A stretch of 55,553 nucleotides of DNA from Desulfuromonadaceae bacterium (lineage in GTDB: Bacteria > Desulfobacterota > Desulfuromonadia > Geobacterales > Pseudopelobacteraceae), in the NCBI GenBank assembly GCA_028683855.1, contig JAQUHA010000025.1, forward strand, positions 1 through 55,553. The letters are read 5' to 3'. The notes beneath the pieces are model-generated. The model saw only the letters and a list, made by a program, of their open reading frames with translations, was not told the DNA's origin and ran no database searches. Numbering within the stretch: position 1 is the stretch's first letter; each line of letters begins with the position of its first letter. The translations under genes and the position numbers were made by a program. Of this stretch, positions 27,601 to 36,829 are shown piece by piece.

Positions 27601-28258
27601 AGATAATGAAGAGAGTCGGAGGGTAGTTGTTTCGTCAATGCTTGAAAGCTCAGTATATGGGACCGGCTATACTGACATGGTGTGTAAGATGCTGACAGCT
27701 GTTTGTGAGGCTGAGTTGTCAGCGGGGCTTACCTTGTCATCTCTACAGCCAGGGAATTGGGTTCAGGAGATGGAGTTCTACTTCCCTCTGAATTTGATTG
27801 ATCCTAGGGCTCTTGGAGATTTATTCAGAAGTTTCCGCATAGAGAAACCTGTAAATTTGCAACATATAGCCGAGAGTCTTAACTTTCAGAGTGTTAAAGG
27901 TATGCTGTTAGGTTTTATAGATCTTGTTTTCTGCCATTCCGGTAAATATTACATTATTGATTGGAAATCTAATTATCTCGGTAATAAAGCTGAAAAATAT
28001 TCTACAGATAATCTGGCAATCGAAATGAAGCAGAAACTGTATTCACTTCAGTACCTTATATATACAGTTGCGCTCAATCGGTATCTGGAGAGACGTATTT
28101 CTGATTATGATTATGAGACTCATTTTGGGGGCGCGTATTATATTTTTCTGAGAGGTGTTGATAATTCAATACCCGGTAACGGGATATATTTTGATAAACC
28201 GGATGCTGCCATGGTTAGGGAACTTACAAAACTTATGATTGATTTTGAGGTAGCCTGA
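24656..28258 (+). CDS. recB: Exodeoxyribonuclease V subunit beta
   Basis: RecB is the 3'-5' helicase and nuclease subunit. The 1200-residue length fits (E. coli 1180). Walker A is EASAGTGKT at residues 18-26, followed by VVTFTEAATMELRDRIR. VDEFQDTD is the Walker B region, VGDPKQAIYSFRGAD follows, and VSKGLEFPVVFCP and LLYVALTRAK are further UvrD-type motifs. The C-terminal nuclease motif is GFIDLVF and IIDWKSNYLG near residues 1085-1106. The GTG at 24656 has GGAGG 8 bases upstream and overlaps the recC stop. An upstream TTG would add six residues only. Confidence 0.96.
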   Translation: MITFDSLKIETSATNLIEASAGTGKTYAIASLYVRLVVENEHYKPENILVVTFTEAATMELRDRIRMRLREARDVAAGSPASDKFLLNLMSAAHEGWPGSDLALSRLDKALQSFDCAAISTIHGFCSRALQENAFESGSLFDTELVKNQKPLFNQIVDDFWRINFFKESAPLLPLAEVKKWSPETFSKFLNGKLTNSVLKIVPEFTPTEITNIWSSCTASYKALCKMWSTDNLEIENILLTHTGLSRNQKFYKIEKIPELIEGMDLFVKNGTPFALFEGHLKLTAEFMHREGIRLKKVAPPEHKFFTLWDELLASVNKMALTVYCDLLEFAKERLKKLKSARNIRFYDDLMADLYSALNGSGGRLLAERMRAKYRAALVDEFQDTDQIQYKIFCNVFKDGEIPLFLVGDPKQAIYSFRGADIYAYLEAREGVPDGKRHTMVLNWRSSGKLVEAVNTLFSLNKTHPLLIDGLSYPDVKSAEVAEDQKKELTLEERNPAPMQIWFFTREPSEKKCIPVKRGYPAVVNAVTSEISALLKDASEGKAVIGGKSDSKALVPGDIAVIVRGHKQGKMIYDSLQLRGIPSVIRSEQSVFQTPEAAELRIILNALADYWSEGKVRASLATCIMGVSASEIARSFEPDGEADWERRLNSYREYHELWKNYGFITMFRTFLEAEDIRARLLKIPGGERSITNLLHCGELLHTESSSSHHGVDALCTWFNEQVATHPDSEEHQIRLESDERAVKILTIHVSKGLEFPVVFCPFLSGGVIDSAETVLAHDGYDIVADFGSDDFDRHHRAAMDEALAENLRLLYVALTRAKYRCYVAWGRFRYAESSALAYLFHAPPVTAEFSPYQELVKVMEDVSDSSMIKKITAVQSEGGINLVVDPPDDLYHSYNNIVGTDSQLNCRFNERVIESEWRVTSFSSLIDGHISPPEYPDHDSSDETAQLTVENIKGESSIFDFPKGAEPGTFLHSLFEKLDFAKDNEESRRVVVSSMLESSVYGTGYTDMVCKMLTAVCEAELSAGLTLSSLQPGNWVQEMEFYFPLNLIDPRALGDLFRSFRIEKPVNLQHIAESLNFQSVKGMLLGFIDLVFCHSGKYYIIDWKSNYLGNKAEKYSTDNLAIEMKQKLYSLQYLIYTVALNRYLERRISDYDYETHFGGAYYIFLRGVDNSIPGNGIYFDKPDAAMVRELTKLMIDFEVA

Positions 28259-28259
28259 T

Positions 28260-30041
28260 ATGCTTGGTAATCTTCAAATAAGGGATATCGACTCAGTTTT
28301 TGCCGATTTTGTCTGCAGTAAGGAGATTGTAGAGAGCGACATATTGCGTAAAGCGGCTCTTTATGCCAGTGCGGCGGTGGGGGTTGGAAATATCTGCATA
28401 GATCTGTCTGATATCTTTGGTAGCAGTGATGCAGACTCTGTATCATCCTTACTGCTTTCAACAAAAAGTGTTGGAATACCGGGTGATTATTGTCCGTTGA
28501 TTCTTGATGATTCGAATCGTCTCTATCTTTACAGATATTGGAAATATGAGACATTTCTATCCGGAAAATTGATCGAAATGGCATCAGACCTACCGATTGT
28601 CGATACCGGACTTTTGAAAGATGGACTTAAACGTTTATTTCCCAAATCTGATGGCAAGCCGGATTGGCAGCTTATCGCTGCGGCTGCGGCAGTCCGGAGT
28701 CGATTTTGTATAATTTCTGGCGGTCCGGGTACTGGTAAAACAACAACTGTTGTTAAAATACTCGCTCTACTGTTGGAACAGGCAACTGGAAACCGCATGA
28801 GGATTGCTCTTGCTGCCCCAACCGGCAAAGCTGCCGCCAGATTGAAGGAGTCTATCTTTAAGGCTGGTACAGGGCTTACTGAATTAACTGCGGTAGTTGA
28901 GGATATTCCTGACGATGTTTCTACAATTCAACGGCTGTTAGGTGTAATCCCACACTCATGTCGCTACAGATACAATGCGGAGAATCCGCTCCCTTATGAA
29001 GCTGTTGTCGTAGATGAAGCGTCTATGATCCCTTTGGCTTTAATGTCAAAGCTTGTTGAGGCGCTTGCGCCGGGAACACGTTTGATTCTGCTTGGTGATC
29101 GCGATCAGTTGGCATCGGTTGAGGCTGGGGCGGTTCTTGGTGATATATGCAATAGCGGTCACGGTTTCGGATTTTCAAAGAAGTTTCAAATGTTTATCGC
29201 TGAGACTACAAACTCTACAGTTCCATATAATTCGACAGGAGAGGGGGGCTCACTTCTTGCCGATTCGGTAATTGTCCTTCTTAAAAATTATCGTTTTGGA
29301 GAGGGTAGCGGAATTGGTACTGTCAGTAGAAGTATAAATAACGGCAACGCTTATCTGTTACTGGATGAAATTAAGAAAAACACCAGTGAGGGGTTGGTTA
29401 TTTCTGAAACGCCAAGAGGAGAATTTCTTCAGGTTAAACTTGCAAAGTCAGTTCTTGCAGGTTTTGCCGATTATCTGAATTCTGAAAATCCCGATGAAGT
29501 TCTTGCCGCTTTTGATAAATTCAGAGTCTTGTGTCTGTTGAGGCAGGGGCAGTATGGTGTTGAAGAGATTAACACTCTTATCGAATCATCACTCGGAACG
29601 AGCGGTATTATAAATCCGGACAAACTCTGGTATCACGGTCGTCCTGTTATGGTTAATGTTAATGACTATGCTCTTAAGCTGTTTAACGGTGATATTGGCG
29701 TTACTCTGAAAGATCCGGAAAGCGAAATAGGTCTCTCTGTCTATTTTCCATCGGTTAACGGGACAGTCAGAAAATACTCCCCCTACAGACTCCCGCAACA
29801 TGAAACCGTATTTGCAATGACGGTACATAAGAGTCAGGGGTCAGAGTTCGATAAGGTTCTAATGATTATGCCCCCTGAGATAAATCAGATAATGACTCGT
29901 GAAGTTATTTACACCGGAGTTACAAGAGCTCGAACTTCGGTCGAATTGTGGTGCAGCGACGAAATATTTTATAGTACCTGTGCTAAAACCGTTCGAAGAC
30001 ATTCCGGATTGCGTCAGGCTTTGTGGGGACTTAATCCTTAA
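28260..30041 (+). CDS. recD: Exodeoxyribonuclease V subunit alpha
   Basis: RecD is the 5'-3' helicase subunit of RecBCD. Walker A is SGGPGTGKTTT near residue 155, followed by AAPTGKAAARLKESI. VVDEASMI is Walker B, LLGDRDQLASVEAGAVLGDI follows, and the C-terminus has AMTVHKSQGSEFDKVLM and VTRAR. At 593 residues it is near the E. coli length (608). The ATG is one base after the recB stop with GAGG upstream. Together the three genes make a complete recC-recB-recD operon. Its stop is 5 bases from the end of the convergent kinase gene, leaving no room for a separate terminator. Confidence 0.95.
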   Translation: MLGNLQIRDIDSVFADFVCSKEIVESDILRKAALYASAAVGVGNICIDLSDIFGSSDADSVSSLLLSTKSVGIPGDYCPLILDDSNRLYLYRYWKYETFLSGKLIEMASDLPIVDTGLLKDGLKRLFPKSDGKPDWQLIAAAAAVRSRFCIISGGPGTGKTTTVVKILALLLEQATGNRMRIALAAPTGKAAARLKESIFKAGTGLTELTAVVEDIPDDVSTIQRLLGVIPHSCRYRYNAENPLPYEAVVVDEASMIPLALMSKLVEALAPGTRLILLGDRDQLASVEAGAVLGDICNSGHGFGFSKKFQMFIAETTNSTVPYNSTGEGGSLLADSVIVLLKNYRFGEGSGIGTVSRSINNGNAYLLLDEIKKNTSEGLVISETPRGEFLQVKLAKSVLAGFADYLNSENPDEVLAAFDKFRVLCLLRQGQYGVEEINTLIESSLGTSGIINPDKLWYHGRPVMVNVNDYALKLFNGDIGVTLKDPESEIGLSVYFPSVNGTVRKYSPYRLPQHETVFAMTVHKSQGSEFDKVLMIMPPEINQIMTREVIYTGVTRARTSVELWCSDEIFYSTCAKTVRRHSGLRQALWGLNP

Positions 30042-30046
30042 AAAAA

Positions 30047-32506
30047 TCAGAAACCATCTTTAAGTTCATTTCGAAGAAGTGTTGTAACCGACTGCAGCAT
30101 AAGCTCCATTCTATCAATAGTTTCATTAACATCCACCGGCTTGCCGTTTTCACGCGTGATTTTTTCCACATACTGACACAGTTCTGAAAGAGAGTGAGCT
30201 CCCAGCATTGCACTGGATGTTTTCAGGCTGTGTACTGCTCTTATAAACCCTTCTGTATCACTGTTTTTGATAGAGTTCCGCATTGATATAATCTGATTAG
30301 GGGAGTCCGTTTCATAAACTGAAATTACTTTTGCCAGAATATCCGGAGCCCCATGGTTACCAAGCTCCTTGATTGCATCGATTGGAGAACGCTCAAGCAT
30401 TAAATTTGTCTCAACAGAGTTGTCATAATTTGCCGTAGTTTTAGTTGGTTCGTTCTCTCTTATGATCTCTATTTCTTTTGGAGGAGACAACCATTTATTA
30501 AGGACATTATTTAATTGATTCAGGTTGAATGGTTTTTTAAGATAGTCGTCCATTCCGGCATCCAGGCACTCCTGTTTATCACAATCCAACGCATTTCCTG
30601 TAAGAGCAACAATCGGAAGACGTTTCTCTCTACCCTGCTTTATCTCCCACTCTCTGAATTTGCGCGTTGCTTCGTAGCCGTCCATAACCGGCATTTGGCA
30701 ATCCATGAGAACAAGATCAAACTTACTCCGCAGAAGCAGTTCAAGCGCTTCGAGACCGTTATTTACAAAGGTTGCTGAAACTGTTCTGGACGGGATATGT
30801 TTCAAGAGTTCATTACAGACCTCTTGATTGACCTTCGTGTCTTCTACAACAAGAATATGCGAAATTTCCGAAATTGACCCGGAGTGAACTGATGTAATTG
30901 AAGTATGGCTGGTTTCAAAAAGTTCTATGCTACAGAGCTTTAAGCGAACTGTAAACCAGAATACAGAGCCTTTGCCGAATACGCTTGAGACTCCGATACT
31001 ACCCCCCATGAGTTCTGTCAGCTGCTTTGAAATAGGGAGACCGAGACCGGTTCCACCGAATTTTCTAGTAGTTGAACCGTCTGCCTGGGTAAATCTGTCA
31101 AAAATGAGGTTTAGAGATTCAGGGGGAATACCGATACCTGTGTCACTTACCACAAATTCAAGGTCCGCATGGTTTGAGGTCAGATCAGTACTGCTTACTT
31201 TCAGGCATATTTCACCCTGTTCAGTAAATTTCAGGGCGTTACTGAAAAGATTAATTATGATCTGCTTTAATCTCACCGGATCCCCTAGAACTGAATACGG
31301 TACATCGTTGGCGATCTCTTTTATAAACCTGATTTCTTTCCATTTAGCCTGTTCTGAAAAGATATCGGCAAGTTCATTTACTGTGTTTATAAGGTTAAAT
31401 GGAATTGTTTCCAGAGTTATTCTTCCTGCCTCGATTTTTGAAAAGTCCAGAATATCATTAATTATTGTGAGAAGAGAGTCAGATGAGTTTTTGATGGTTG
31501 AGGCAAAATAGTGTTGACGATCATTTAGGTTGGACTTAAGCAAAACTTCTGTCATGCCCATAATGCCGTTCATGGGAGTTCTTATTTCGTGACTCATATT
31601 TGCCAGAAATTGCGATTTTGCGAGATTTGCCTCTTCTGCAGCCACTTTGGCGGCATTCAGTTCAGAAATGGTATTTTTTAATTGAAGGTTTGTAGCGGTA
31701 AGTTCGGTAGTTCTTTTAATAATTAAATCTTCGAGGGATTCGCTGTATGTAGCAATTCTTTCGTCGCGTTTCCGAATTTCACTAAGCATTGAGTTGAAAC
31801 TATCAATCATTATTCCGACTTCATCATCGCCGTTTTTTTCTACTCTGATAGAAAAATCTGCCCTGTTCCTTACGACTTGCATTGTCTCTGCAAGATTGAC
31901 AAGCGGAGCAGTAATAAGCTGTTGCAGGTTTTTGGTTAAAAGAAAGATTAGAAAGAGCGCTGCTATAAAAACTGATATAATGATTGCTATGAATTGAATG
32001 AGTTGTGAATACAGCAACGTAAGATCTGATTGTATTAAAACTCTGCCGATTGTCTCCCCGTCAACGGTTATATTTTTTAAGATTACAATATCTTCGTCCC
32101 ATACCCGTTCCCAGTTTTTATGGTAACCTTCGATCAGAAGCTTCTCCGGGCTCTCATATTTTTTCTTGCCGCTATGGCGATACTGAACAAAAACTTTGTC
32201 ATTTTCGTTAAGTATATATGCAGAAATAATCTGTTTTTTCTCTTTTAATCCATTCAGGGTTTCCTGAGCGGTTTTATGGTCGTTGAAAATAACTGCAGAG
32301 CTTACGTTGGTGGCTATAATATCTGTCAACGATGCCAGTTCTGATTTAATTTCGCCGTGTTTTACGATTGCTACATTCGCAGTTATAGCAACAAGCACAA
32401 GTACCAGAACAATTATGCTCTGAAGAAGCATGATCGTCATAACTTTACGCTGGATCGGAATGTCCCGGAATTTATATCTTATAATTGAAACGACTCGTGA
32501 AATCAT
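30047..32506 (-). CDS. Hybrid histidine kinase, CHASE8-type sensor with REC and HPt
   Basis: The 819-residue membrane kinase has transmembrane segments at about 22-44 and 169-191, enclosing a periplasmic region that looks like the YfiN/CHASE8 sensor ([20 protein letters not shown]). A HAMP segment and coiled coil follow. HisKA has SHEIRTP with His306. HATPase has SNALKF, DTGIGI and [10 protein letters not shown]. The receiver has Asp602 ([13 protein letters not shown]), and the HPt domain has His759 ([12 protein letters not shown]). All phosphorelay residues are intact, but no DNA-binding output is present. It overlaps the YfiR-like gene by four bases, so the YfiR-like protein probably modulates its sensor domain as YfiR does YfiN. 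Confidence 0.93.
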   Translation of the reverse strand: MISRVVSIIRYKFRDIPIQRKVMTIMLLQSIIVLVLVLVAITANVAIVKHGEIKSELASLTDIIATNVSSAVIFNDHKTAQETLNGLKEKKQIISAYILNENDKVFVQYRHSGKKKYESPEKLLIEGYHKNWERVWDEDIVILKNITVDGETIGRVLIQSDLTLLYSQLIQFIAIIISVFIAALFLIFLLTKNLQQLITAPLVNLAETMQVVRNRADFSIRVEKNGDDEVGIMIDSFNSMLSEIRKRDERIATYSESLEDLIIKRTTELTATNLQLKNTISELNAAKVAAEEANLAKSQFLANMSHEIRTPMNGIMGMTEVLLKSNLNDRQHYFASTIKNSSDSLLTIINDILDFSKIEAGRITLETIPFNLINTVNELADIFSEQAKWKEIRFIKEIANDVPYSVLGDPVRLKQIIINLFSNALKFTEQGEICLKVSSTDLTSNHADLEFVVSDTGIGIPPESLNLIFDRFTQADGSTTRKFGGTGLGLPISKQLTELMGGSIGVSSVFGKGSVFWFTVRLKLCSIELFETSHTSITSVHSGSISEISHILVVEDTKVNQEVCNELLKHIPSRTVSATFVNNGLEALELLLRSKFDLVLMDCQMPVMDGYEATRKFREWEIKQGREKRLPIVALTGNALDCDKQECLDAGMDDYLKKPFNLNQLNNVLNKWLSPPKEIEIIRENEPTKTTANYDNSVETNLMLERSPIDAIKELGNHGAPDILAKVISVYETDSPNQIISMRNSIKNSDTEGFIRAVHSLKTSSAMLGAHSLSELCQYVEKITRENGKPVDVNETIDRMELMLQSVTTLLRNELKDGF

Positions 32507-33066
32507 TTAATAACCTCGGTAGCAAGTTTCAGGATATTGCTGCTTAAAGCGAGGTTTACCGAACGAGCACGTTTCAGATTGATACTGAATGCCATGTGAT
32601 TGTTTATGACACTAAGAGCAATCATGCCGCCATATCTGCTGAAATCTTCAATTTCACTGATAGTCAATACCGGATAATCACTGGCTATAGCTAAAATTCT
32701 GGTCAGATTTTTCTTTTCGGATGTGTCGATAAATATCAACTGACATTGTGACAACTCTTCAAGGTCGACAATGCGTCGGACTTCAACTGTTCTGCCGTAA
32801 ATTGTTTTACCGTTCAGGTTTCTCCAACTCTGAACGGTACTGTTATTTGCAAGAATGCCAATGATAAAGTTTGAATTTGAATTTTTACCGGTTGTCGGCC
32901 ATGTCACATATTTGGCAATGTTATATACTATTGCTGCTCTTATAAGTGATGCATCGCGTTGTGACTCGTTTGCGGAAAGTTCGGCAGGATATGCTGAAAA
33001 TATGGCAATTAATAAAAAAATAATTGTGCGAATGCTGGAAATCATAAATATCCGTTTAATAGTCAT
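32503..33066 (-). CDS. YfiR-like periplasmic protein (DUF4154)
   Basis: The 187-residue protein has a hydrophobic signal segment (about residues 10-28) and then the DUF4154/YfiR pattern: [50 protein letters not shown], and [19 protein letters not shown]. In Pseudomonas, YfiR binds and represses the diguanylate cyclase YfiN. Here the downstream partner is a histidine kinase with a similar sensor. The start is uncertain: the ATG at 33066 has no clear ribosome-binding site, and an in-frame ATG at 33045 has CGGA upstream. It lies 12 bases after the receptor gene. Confidence 0.85.
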   Translation of the reverse strand: MTIKRIFMISSIRTIIFLLIAIFSAYPAELSANESQRDASLIRAAIVYNIAKYVTWPTTGKNSNSNFIIGILANNSTVQSWRNLNGKTIYGRTVEVRRIVDLEELSQCQLIFIDTSEKKNLTRILAIASDYPVLTISEIEDFSRYGGMIALSVINNHMAFSINLKRARSVNLALSSNILKLATEVIK

Positions 33067-33078
33067 TTACAGTCAGTA

Positions 33079-35124
33079 TCAGAATTTCCAGGTTATTTTT
33101 GCATAACCGCTGCGAACAGTTTCAGATGGAAGAGTATTTATATACTCGGGGATAAACTCGGGATGATGGTTTTGCAGAATATTCTGAGCTACAACTGCAA
33201 GTTCAATGTTTTGTTGAGGTTTCCATGCGAAGCGTACGTCGGCTGTTATATATCCAGGGATAGTTTTTCCATCAATTGAATCAAGGTGACCTACACCACG
33301 CAGCCAGAGATCAAGCTTTATCTGACGGCTTAAATCGAATCCGGAGCGTAGTGAAAGCTGTTGACTTGGTGTACCCCCTTCGGCATTTCCCTTGTTAATA
33401 ATGTCAATACTCGTACCCTTCAAATACATTTTAAATTTTTGATAACTGTAGGCAGACTGTATTCTCCACCAGTCCAGCGGTGTCCACTCCAGAGCAATCT
33501 CGGCACCTGCGGAGTGTCCATACATATCATTACTCAGATAATAAGGTTGAACCATGTTTTGCGTGTTGGTTTGTGATGGTTCGGCATAACCGACGCCGGG
33601 GCTGATAACTCTAAGGTTGTTGTACCTGCTGTAATAGAGAGCAACGTCTGCAAAAAGTCTTTGCAGAAGTTCAGTTCTGGAACCTGCTTCATAGCTTATT
33701 ACCTCTTCTGACTTAAATCCTGAATTGCCGACAATCTCCAGTCTAAGAGGAATAGATGATGAGTTTTGAGGTGTCTGTGGAGGTATTGTTCTGTAATTAT
33801 AGGAAATATCCTCCTCTCCTTTTGTTTTGGATCTGACAGCACGGGATATTGAACCCCAAACCGAAGTATGAGGTGTCGGAGCCCAGAGCAGCCTGCCGTT
33901 GGGCTGGATACTTGAGCCGGCAATGTCACTATGCTCAAAACGAGAACCGATAATAAGAAAAAGTCTATTTGGTAAAATGGATATTTCGTCATGTACGAAA
34001 GCGCTGCTGAGATTGTTTCCCACACTGTTTTCGTTAAAAGAGAGGGTTTGGGTGTTAACTACCGTATACTGACTGAAGCGATATGCTGCTCCCCAGACAA
34101 CGTCCTGAAATTTTGACGGAGCAAAGCGGTGTTGAAAATCAATGTCAATCGTATTGAATTTCTGTGGTGAGACGAGCATATCACGTTCAGTATGGTCATA
34201 ATAGAACTGCAGTGATGATCTGCTGCTCTCAGAATAATTTCTTTGCCAACGGCTTGTAATATTACCGCCGCTTATGGCTGTATTGCTGTTTATATACTGT
34301 TGATAGTCTGGTGGGGAGATGTTGTAGAGGTGGTAGGTTTCACTAAGCCTGCCATCGTAGTAGTCCCCCTGGAGGGTAATTGTGTCATCGGATGATGGTC
34401 TTATGTCGTAACGAAAACCGCCTTGTGTCTTGTGCCACTCATCATTACTGTCTCTGCCAGATTCATATACAAAATTTTCACGCTCATTATGCTTGACATA
34501 AAATCTTACGCCGGAGTTATCGTTAATTGCAAATCCGTTTCGTGCAGAGATAAATCCTTTTTCGTTTGTCCCTGTTCCAGTACTTATTAATGTGCCGTTA
34601 CTGTTTTCAGCAGATTTTGTAATTATATTTATGACTCCATTTACGGCATTTGCACCCCATAGTGCTGCTCCAGGTCCACGAATTACTTCAATACGTTCAA
34701 TGTCATCCAGCAATGTGTCCTGAGCTTCCCAGTAAACACCGATAAAAAAAGGGGTGTAGAGGCTTCTGCCATCCATAAGAACCAGAAGTTTATTGGCAAA
34801 GCGACCGTTAAAACCTCTTGAGCTGACTGCCCATTTATTGCTGTCTATTCTGGCTACCTGTACACCAGGCACCATCCTCAGAGCATCAACTATAGTTGTC
34901 ACCCCTGAACGTTTAATATCATCCTGGGTTATTACGAAAACTGCAGCAGCCGCATTTGTAAGAGACTGGGATTTCTTTGATACGGAAGTTACCTGGATTT
35001 CCAGCAGAGATTCAAGCGGTATATCGGTCAGATCTGTTTCAGAATCGGCTTGGGCAGCGGATGTAAATATTGTTATAAATACAAATATAAACGCATATAC
35101 AGTAGAGATACTATTTATGTTCAT
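33079..35124 (-). CDS. TonB-dependent outer membrane receptor
   Basis: The 681-residue protein has a signal peptide (about 1-26), a plug domain (AAAAVFVITQDDIKRSGVTT, then DALRMVPGVQVARID, IERIEVIRGPGAALWGANAVNGVINI), and a long beta-barrel ending in aromatic WKF. The mature N-terminus, LTDIPLESLLEIQVTSVSKK, is the short sequence seen in receptors coupled to YfiR-like proteins. The ligand cannot be told. It heads a three-gene operon (receptor, YfiR-like, hybrid kinase), which suggests that ligand uptake or occupancy is relayed to the cytoplasm. A GGAG site precedes the ATG. Confidence 0.93.
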   Translation of the reverse strand: MNINSISTVYAFIFVFITIFTSAAQADSETDLTDIPLESLLEIQVTSVSKKSQSLTNAAAAVFVITQDDIKRSGVTTIVDALRMVPGVQVARIDSNKWAVSSRGFNGRFANKLLVLMDGRSLYTPFFIGVYWEAQDTLLDDIERIEVIRGPGAALWGANAVNGVINIITKSAENSNGTLISTGTGTNEKGFISARNGFAINDNSGVRFYVKHNERENFVYESGRDSNDEWHKTQGGFRYDIRPSSDDTITLQGDYYDGRLSETYHLYNISPPDYQQYINSNTAISGGNITSRWQRNYSESSRSSLQFYYDHTERDMLVSPQKFNTIDIDFQHRFAPSKFQDVVWGAAYRFSQYTVVNTQTLSFNENSVGNNLSSAFVHDEISILPNRLFLIIGSRFEHSDIAGSSIQPNGRLLWAPTPHTSVWGSISRAVRSKTKGEEDISYNYRTIPPQTPQNSSSIPLRLEIVGNSGFKSEEVISYEAGSRTELLQRLFADVALYYSRYNNLRVISPGVGYAEPSQTNTQNMVQPYYLSNDMYGHSAGAEIALEWTPLDWWRIQSAYSYQKFKMYLKGTSIDIINKGNAEGGTPSQQLSLRSGFDLSRQIKLDLWLRGVGHLDSIDGKTIPGYITADVRFAWKPQQNIELAVVAQNILQNHHPEFIPEYINTLPSETVRSGYAKITWKF

Positions 35125-35163
35125 GTCTCCGCCTGTTTAAAAAATAATAAATTTAGACTTCTC

Positions 35164-35192
35164 CTTATATTCTATAGCTTGATTTACGTCAA
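35164..35192 (-). promoter_or_regulatory. Promoter of the receptor-YfiR-kinase operon
   Basis: On the minus strand TTGACG (35192-35187), 17 bases, then TATAAG (35169-35164) is a strong sigma-70 match, 40 bases upstream of the receptor ATG. The -35 lies inside an FNR-like site. Confidence 0.6.
35179..35192. promoter_or_regulatory. FNR/CRP-family binding site candidate
   Basis: TTGATTTACGTCAA matches the FNR consensus TTGAT-N4-ATCAA at 9 of 10 fixed positions. It covers the -35 of the predicted receptor promoter and would be centred near -28 from its start site, so binding would more likely repress than activate. If transcription starts further downstream, a class II activating position is also possible. 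Confidence 0.45.
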
Positions 35193-35379
35193 TTAAAGAT
35201 TGTAAAAATAAGAAGCCGGAGATTTTCTGTTTTGAAATAGCAATTTAACAGAGTCAGGATAAAATGGTTCAAATGAGCCCTGAATGATGCTATGTTGGGC
35301 AAAAATTAAGGATTGCCGGTAGTTATCCTGCATAATTTCAACTGCCTTAAATACTTTTCTGAACTTAAAAGGGGGAAAG

Positions 35380-35910
35380 ATGAAGCTTACTCGTTATGTG
35401 ATCTTGGTATTAGCTCTGACGCTTGTCTGTACGGTAGCGTCGGCGGAAGAGAAACGCTGGGTTTCAAGCGAAGGGACTACTCTCAAATCGGATGCCTCGG
35501 CATCTGCTGACAATGTTGCCGAATTGGCGATTGGTAGTGAAGTTTCGGTGCTTGAATCAGGTGGGCGCTGGTTGAAGGTTAAAACCGTGGCTGGTCAGGA
35601 AGGGTGGGTATATGCGGGTAGGGTCTCTGACACGCAGCCTGCTGTCGAGGTTGAAGGTGGTGATGGCGGTATTTTCGGGGATACTATGAAAAGCAGTCAG
35701 ATTAATACGGCAAAGGCTGATAGTGCTCGCAGTATTCGCGGTCTCTCTCCCGGTGCTGCACAGTACGCTAAAGATCGTGGTACTCCCGAAATGTATAAAA
35801 AATCACTGGATAAAGTTCTTGCTAGAAAAGTTACTGAAAAGGAGCTGAGAATGTTCTTGAAAGAGGGCAGGATAGGCGAGTACGCAGTGCTTCTTGGAGG
35901 TGGGAAATGA
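35380..35910 (+). CDS. Secreted bacterial SH3-domain protein
   Basis: The 176-residue protein has a signal peptide (about 1-22, ending ASA), then an SH3b domain at about 25-85: WVSSEGTTLKSDASASADNV, LAIGSEVSVLE, RWLKVKTVAGQEGWVYAGRV. SH3b domains often bind peptidoglycan. The C-terminal 90 residues are helical and unrecognised (AAQYAKDRGTPEMYKKSLDK). A GGGGGAAAG site precedes the ATG. Its stop overlaps the M48 protease start as ATGA, so the two are coupled and probably work together in the periplasm. Confidence 0.8.
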   Translation: MKLTRYVILVLALTLVCTVASAEEKRWVSSEGTTLKSDASASADNVAELAIGSEVSVLESGGRWLKVKTVAGQEGWVYAGRVSDTQPAVEVEGGDGGIFGDTMKSSQINTAKADSARSIRGLSPGAAQYAKDRGTPEMYKKSLDKVLARKVTEKELRMFLKEGRIGEYAVLLGGGK

Positions 35911-36779
35911 GAACCCTAATTTATCTGGTTTTACTGTTTCTCACAGTTTATGCATCAACAGCTTCTGCAGGTTTTTTTGACAAATTACAGAAGTTTTCGA
36001 ATCCGGATTCAAAAGAGAGCAAAATACTTTCCGGAGTAACCCAAATAGCCTCCAGTTCAAAAGAGATTGATTATGCAACTGAGCGTAATATTGGAGAAAG
36101 TCTCGCGCTTGAAGGGCTGCAGCGCTTTGGTAATCCTGTAAAGAATGAAACTCTACAAATCTATGTTAACAAAATAGGTACAGCAGTTGCTGTAAATAGT
36201 AAGCGTGCGACTATTCCATATCAATTTGCAGTTCTGGACAGCCCTGTTCAGAATGCCTTCGCTGTGCCTGGGGGGGTTATTTTTGTAAGTAACGCTCTTG
36301 TTTCAATATTGGATAACGAGGCTGAACTGGCTGCAGTTCTGGCGCACGAGATTGGACACGTTTCCGCTAAACACGCGTTGAAAAGTACTCAGCGCGCTCA
36401 GCTTTTACAGGGTGTCGGTACAATCACTGCTGCCAGTATAAAAGGGAACAAAGGCAAACAGTTCGCTTCAGCAATTGGAGATATGCAGGCTGTGCTGTTT
36501 GACAAAGGTCTGGATAAGAACATGGAGTTCGAGGCTGATTATGCTGCAATGGAGACCACTTATCGTACCGGTTATGATCCATCTGCAATGATCACTGTAC
36601 TGGAAAAGCTGCAGAAGATAGAAGCATCAAGCAAGGATAAGAACGGCTCCTGGTTTTCCACCCATCCTCCGCTCGCCGAGCGTATAGCGCGCCTTCGCAC
36701 TCAGCTGCAGAAATATCCTGACTATCCCTCTATGGCGAATGTAAAGGATAGGTTTGTAAAGCAGGCAGCTGCGAAATAG
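35907..36779 (+). CDS. M48-family zinc metalloprotease, periplasmic
   Basis: The 290-residue protein has a signal peptide (about 1-21) and the M48 zinc motif HEIGH at residues 147-151. The third ligand is in the EFEADYAA block, and the conserved STHPPLAERIARL follows. Relatives include BepA, LoiP and Mlr-type envelope quality-control proteases. The TPR domain of BepA is absent, so it is closer to LoiP/YcaL. Coupled to the SH3 gene before it. The lack of a lipobox suggests a soluble protein. Confidence 0.9.
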   Translation: MRTLIYLVLLFLTVYASTASAGFFDKLQKFSNPDSKESKILSGVTQIASSSKEIDYATERNIGESLALEGLQRFGNPVKNETLQIYVNKIGTAVAVNSKRATIPYQFAVLDSPVQNAFAVPGGVIFVSNALVSILDNEAELAAVLAHEIGHVSAKHALKSTQRAQLLQGVGTITAASIKGNKGKQFASAIGDMQAVLFDKGLDKNMEFEADYAAMETTYRTGYDPSAMITVLEKLQKIEASSKDKNGSWFSTHPPLAERIARLRTQLQKYPDYPSMANVKDRFVKQAAAK

Positions 36780-36829
36780 TATTTGTGTCGTCCATCTAAT
36801 TTTAGAAAGAAATTCAGAGGAAAAAATTG

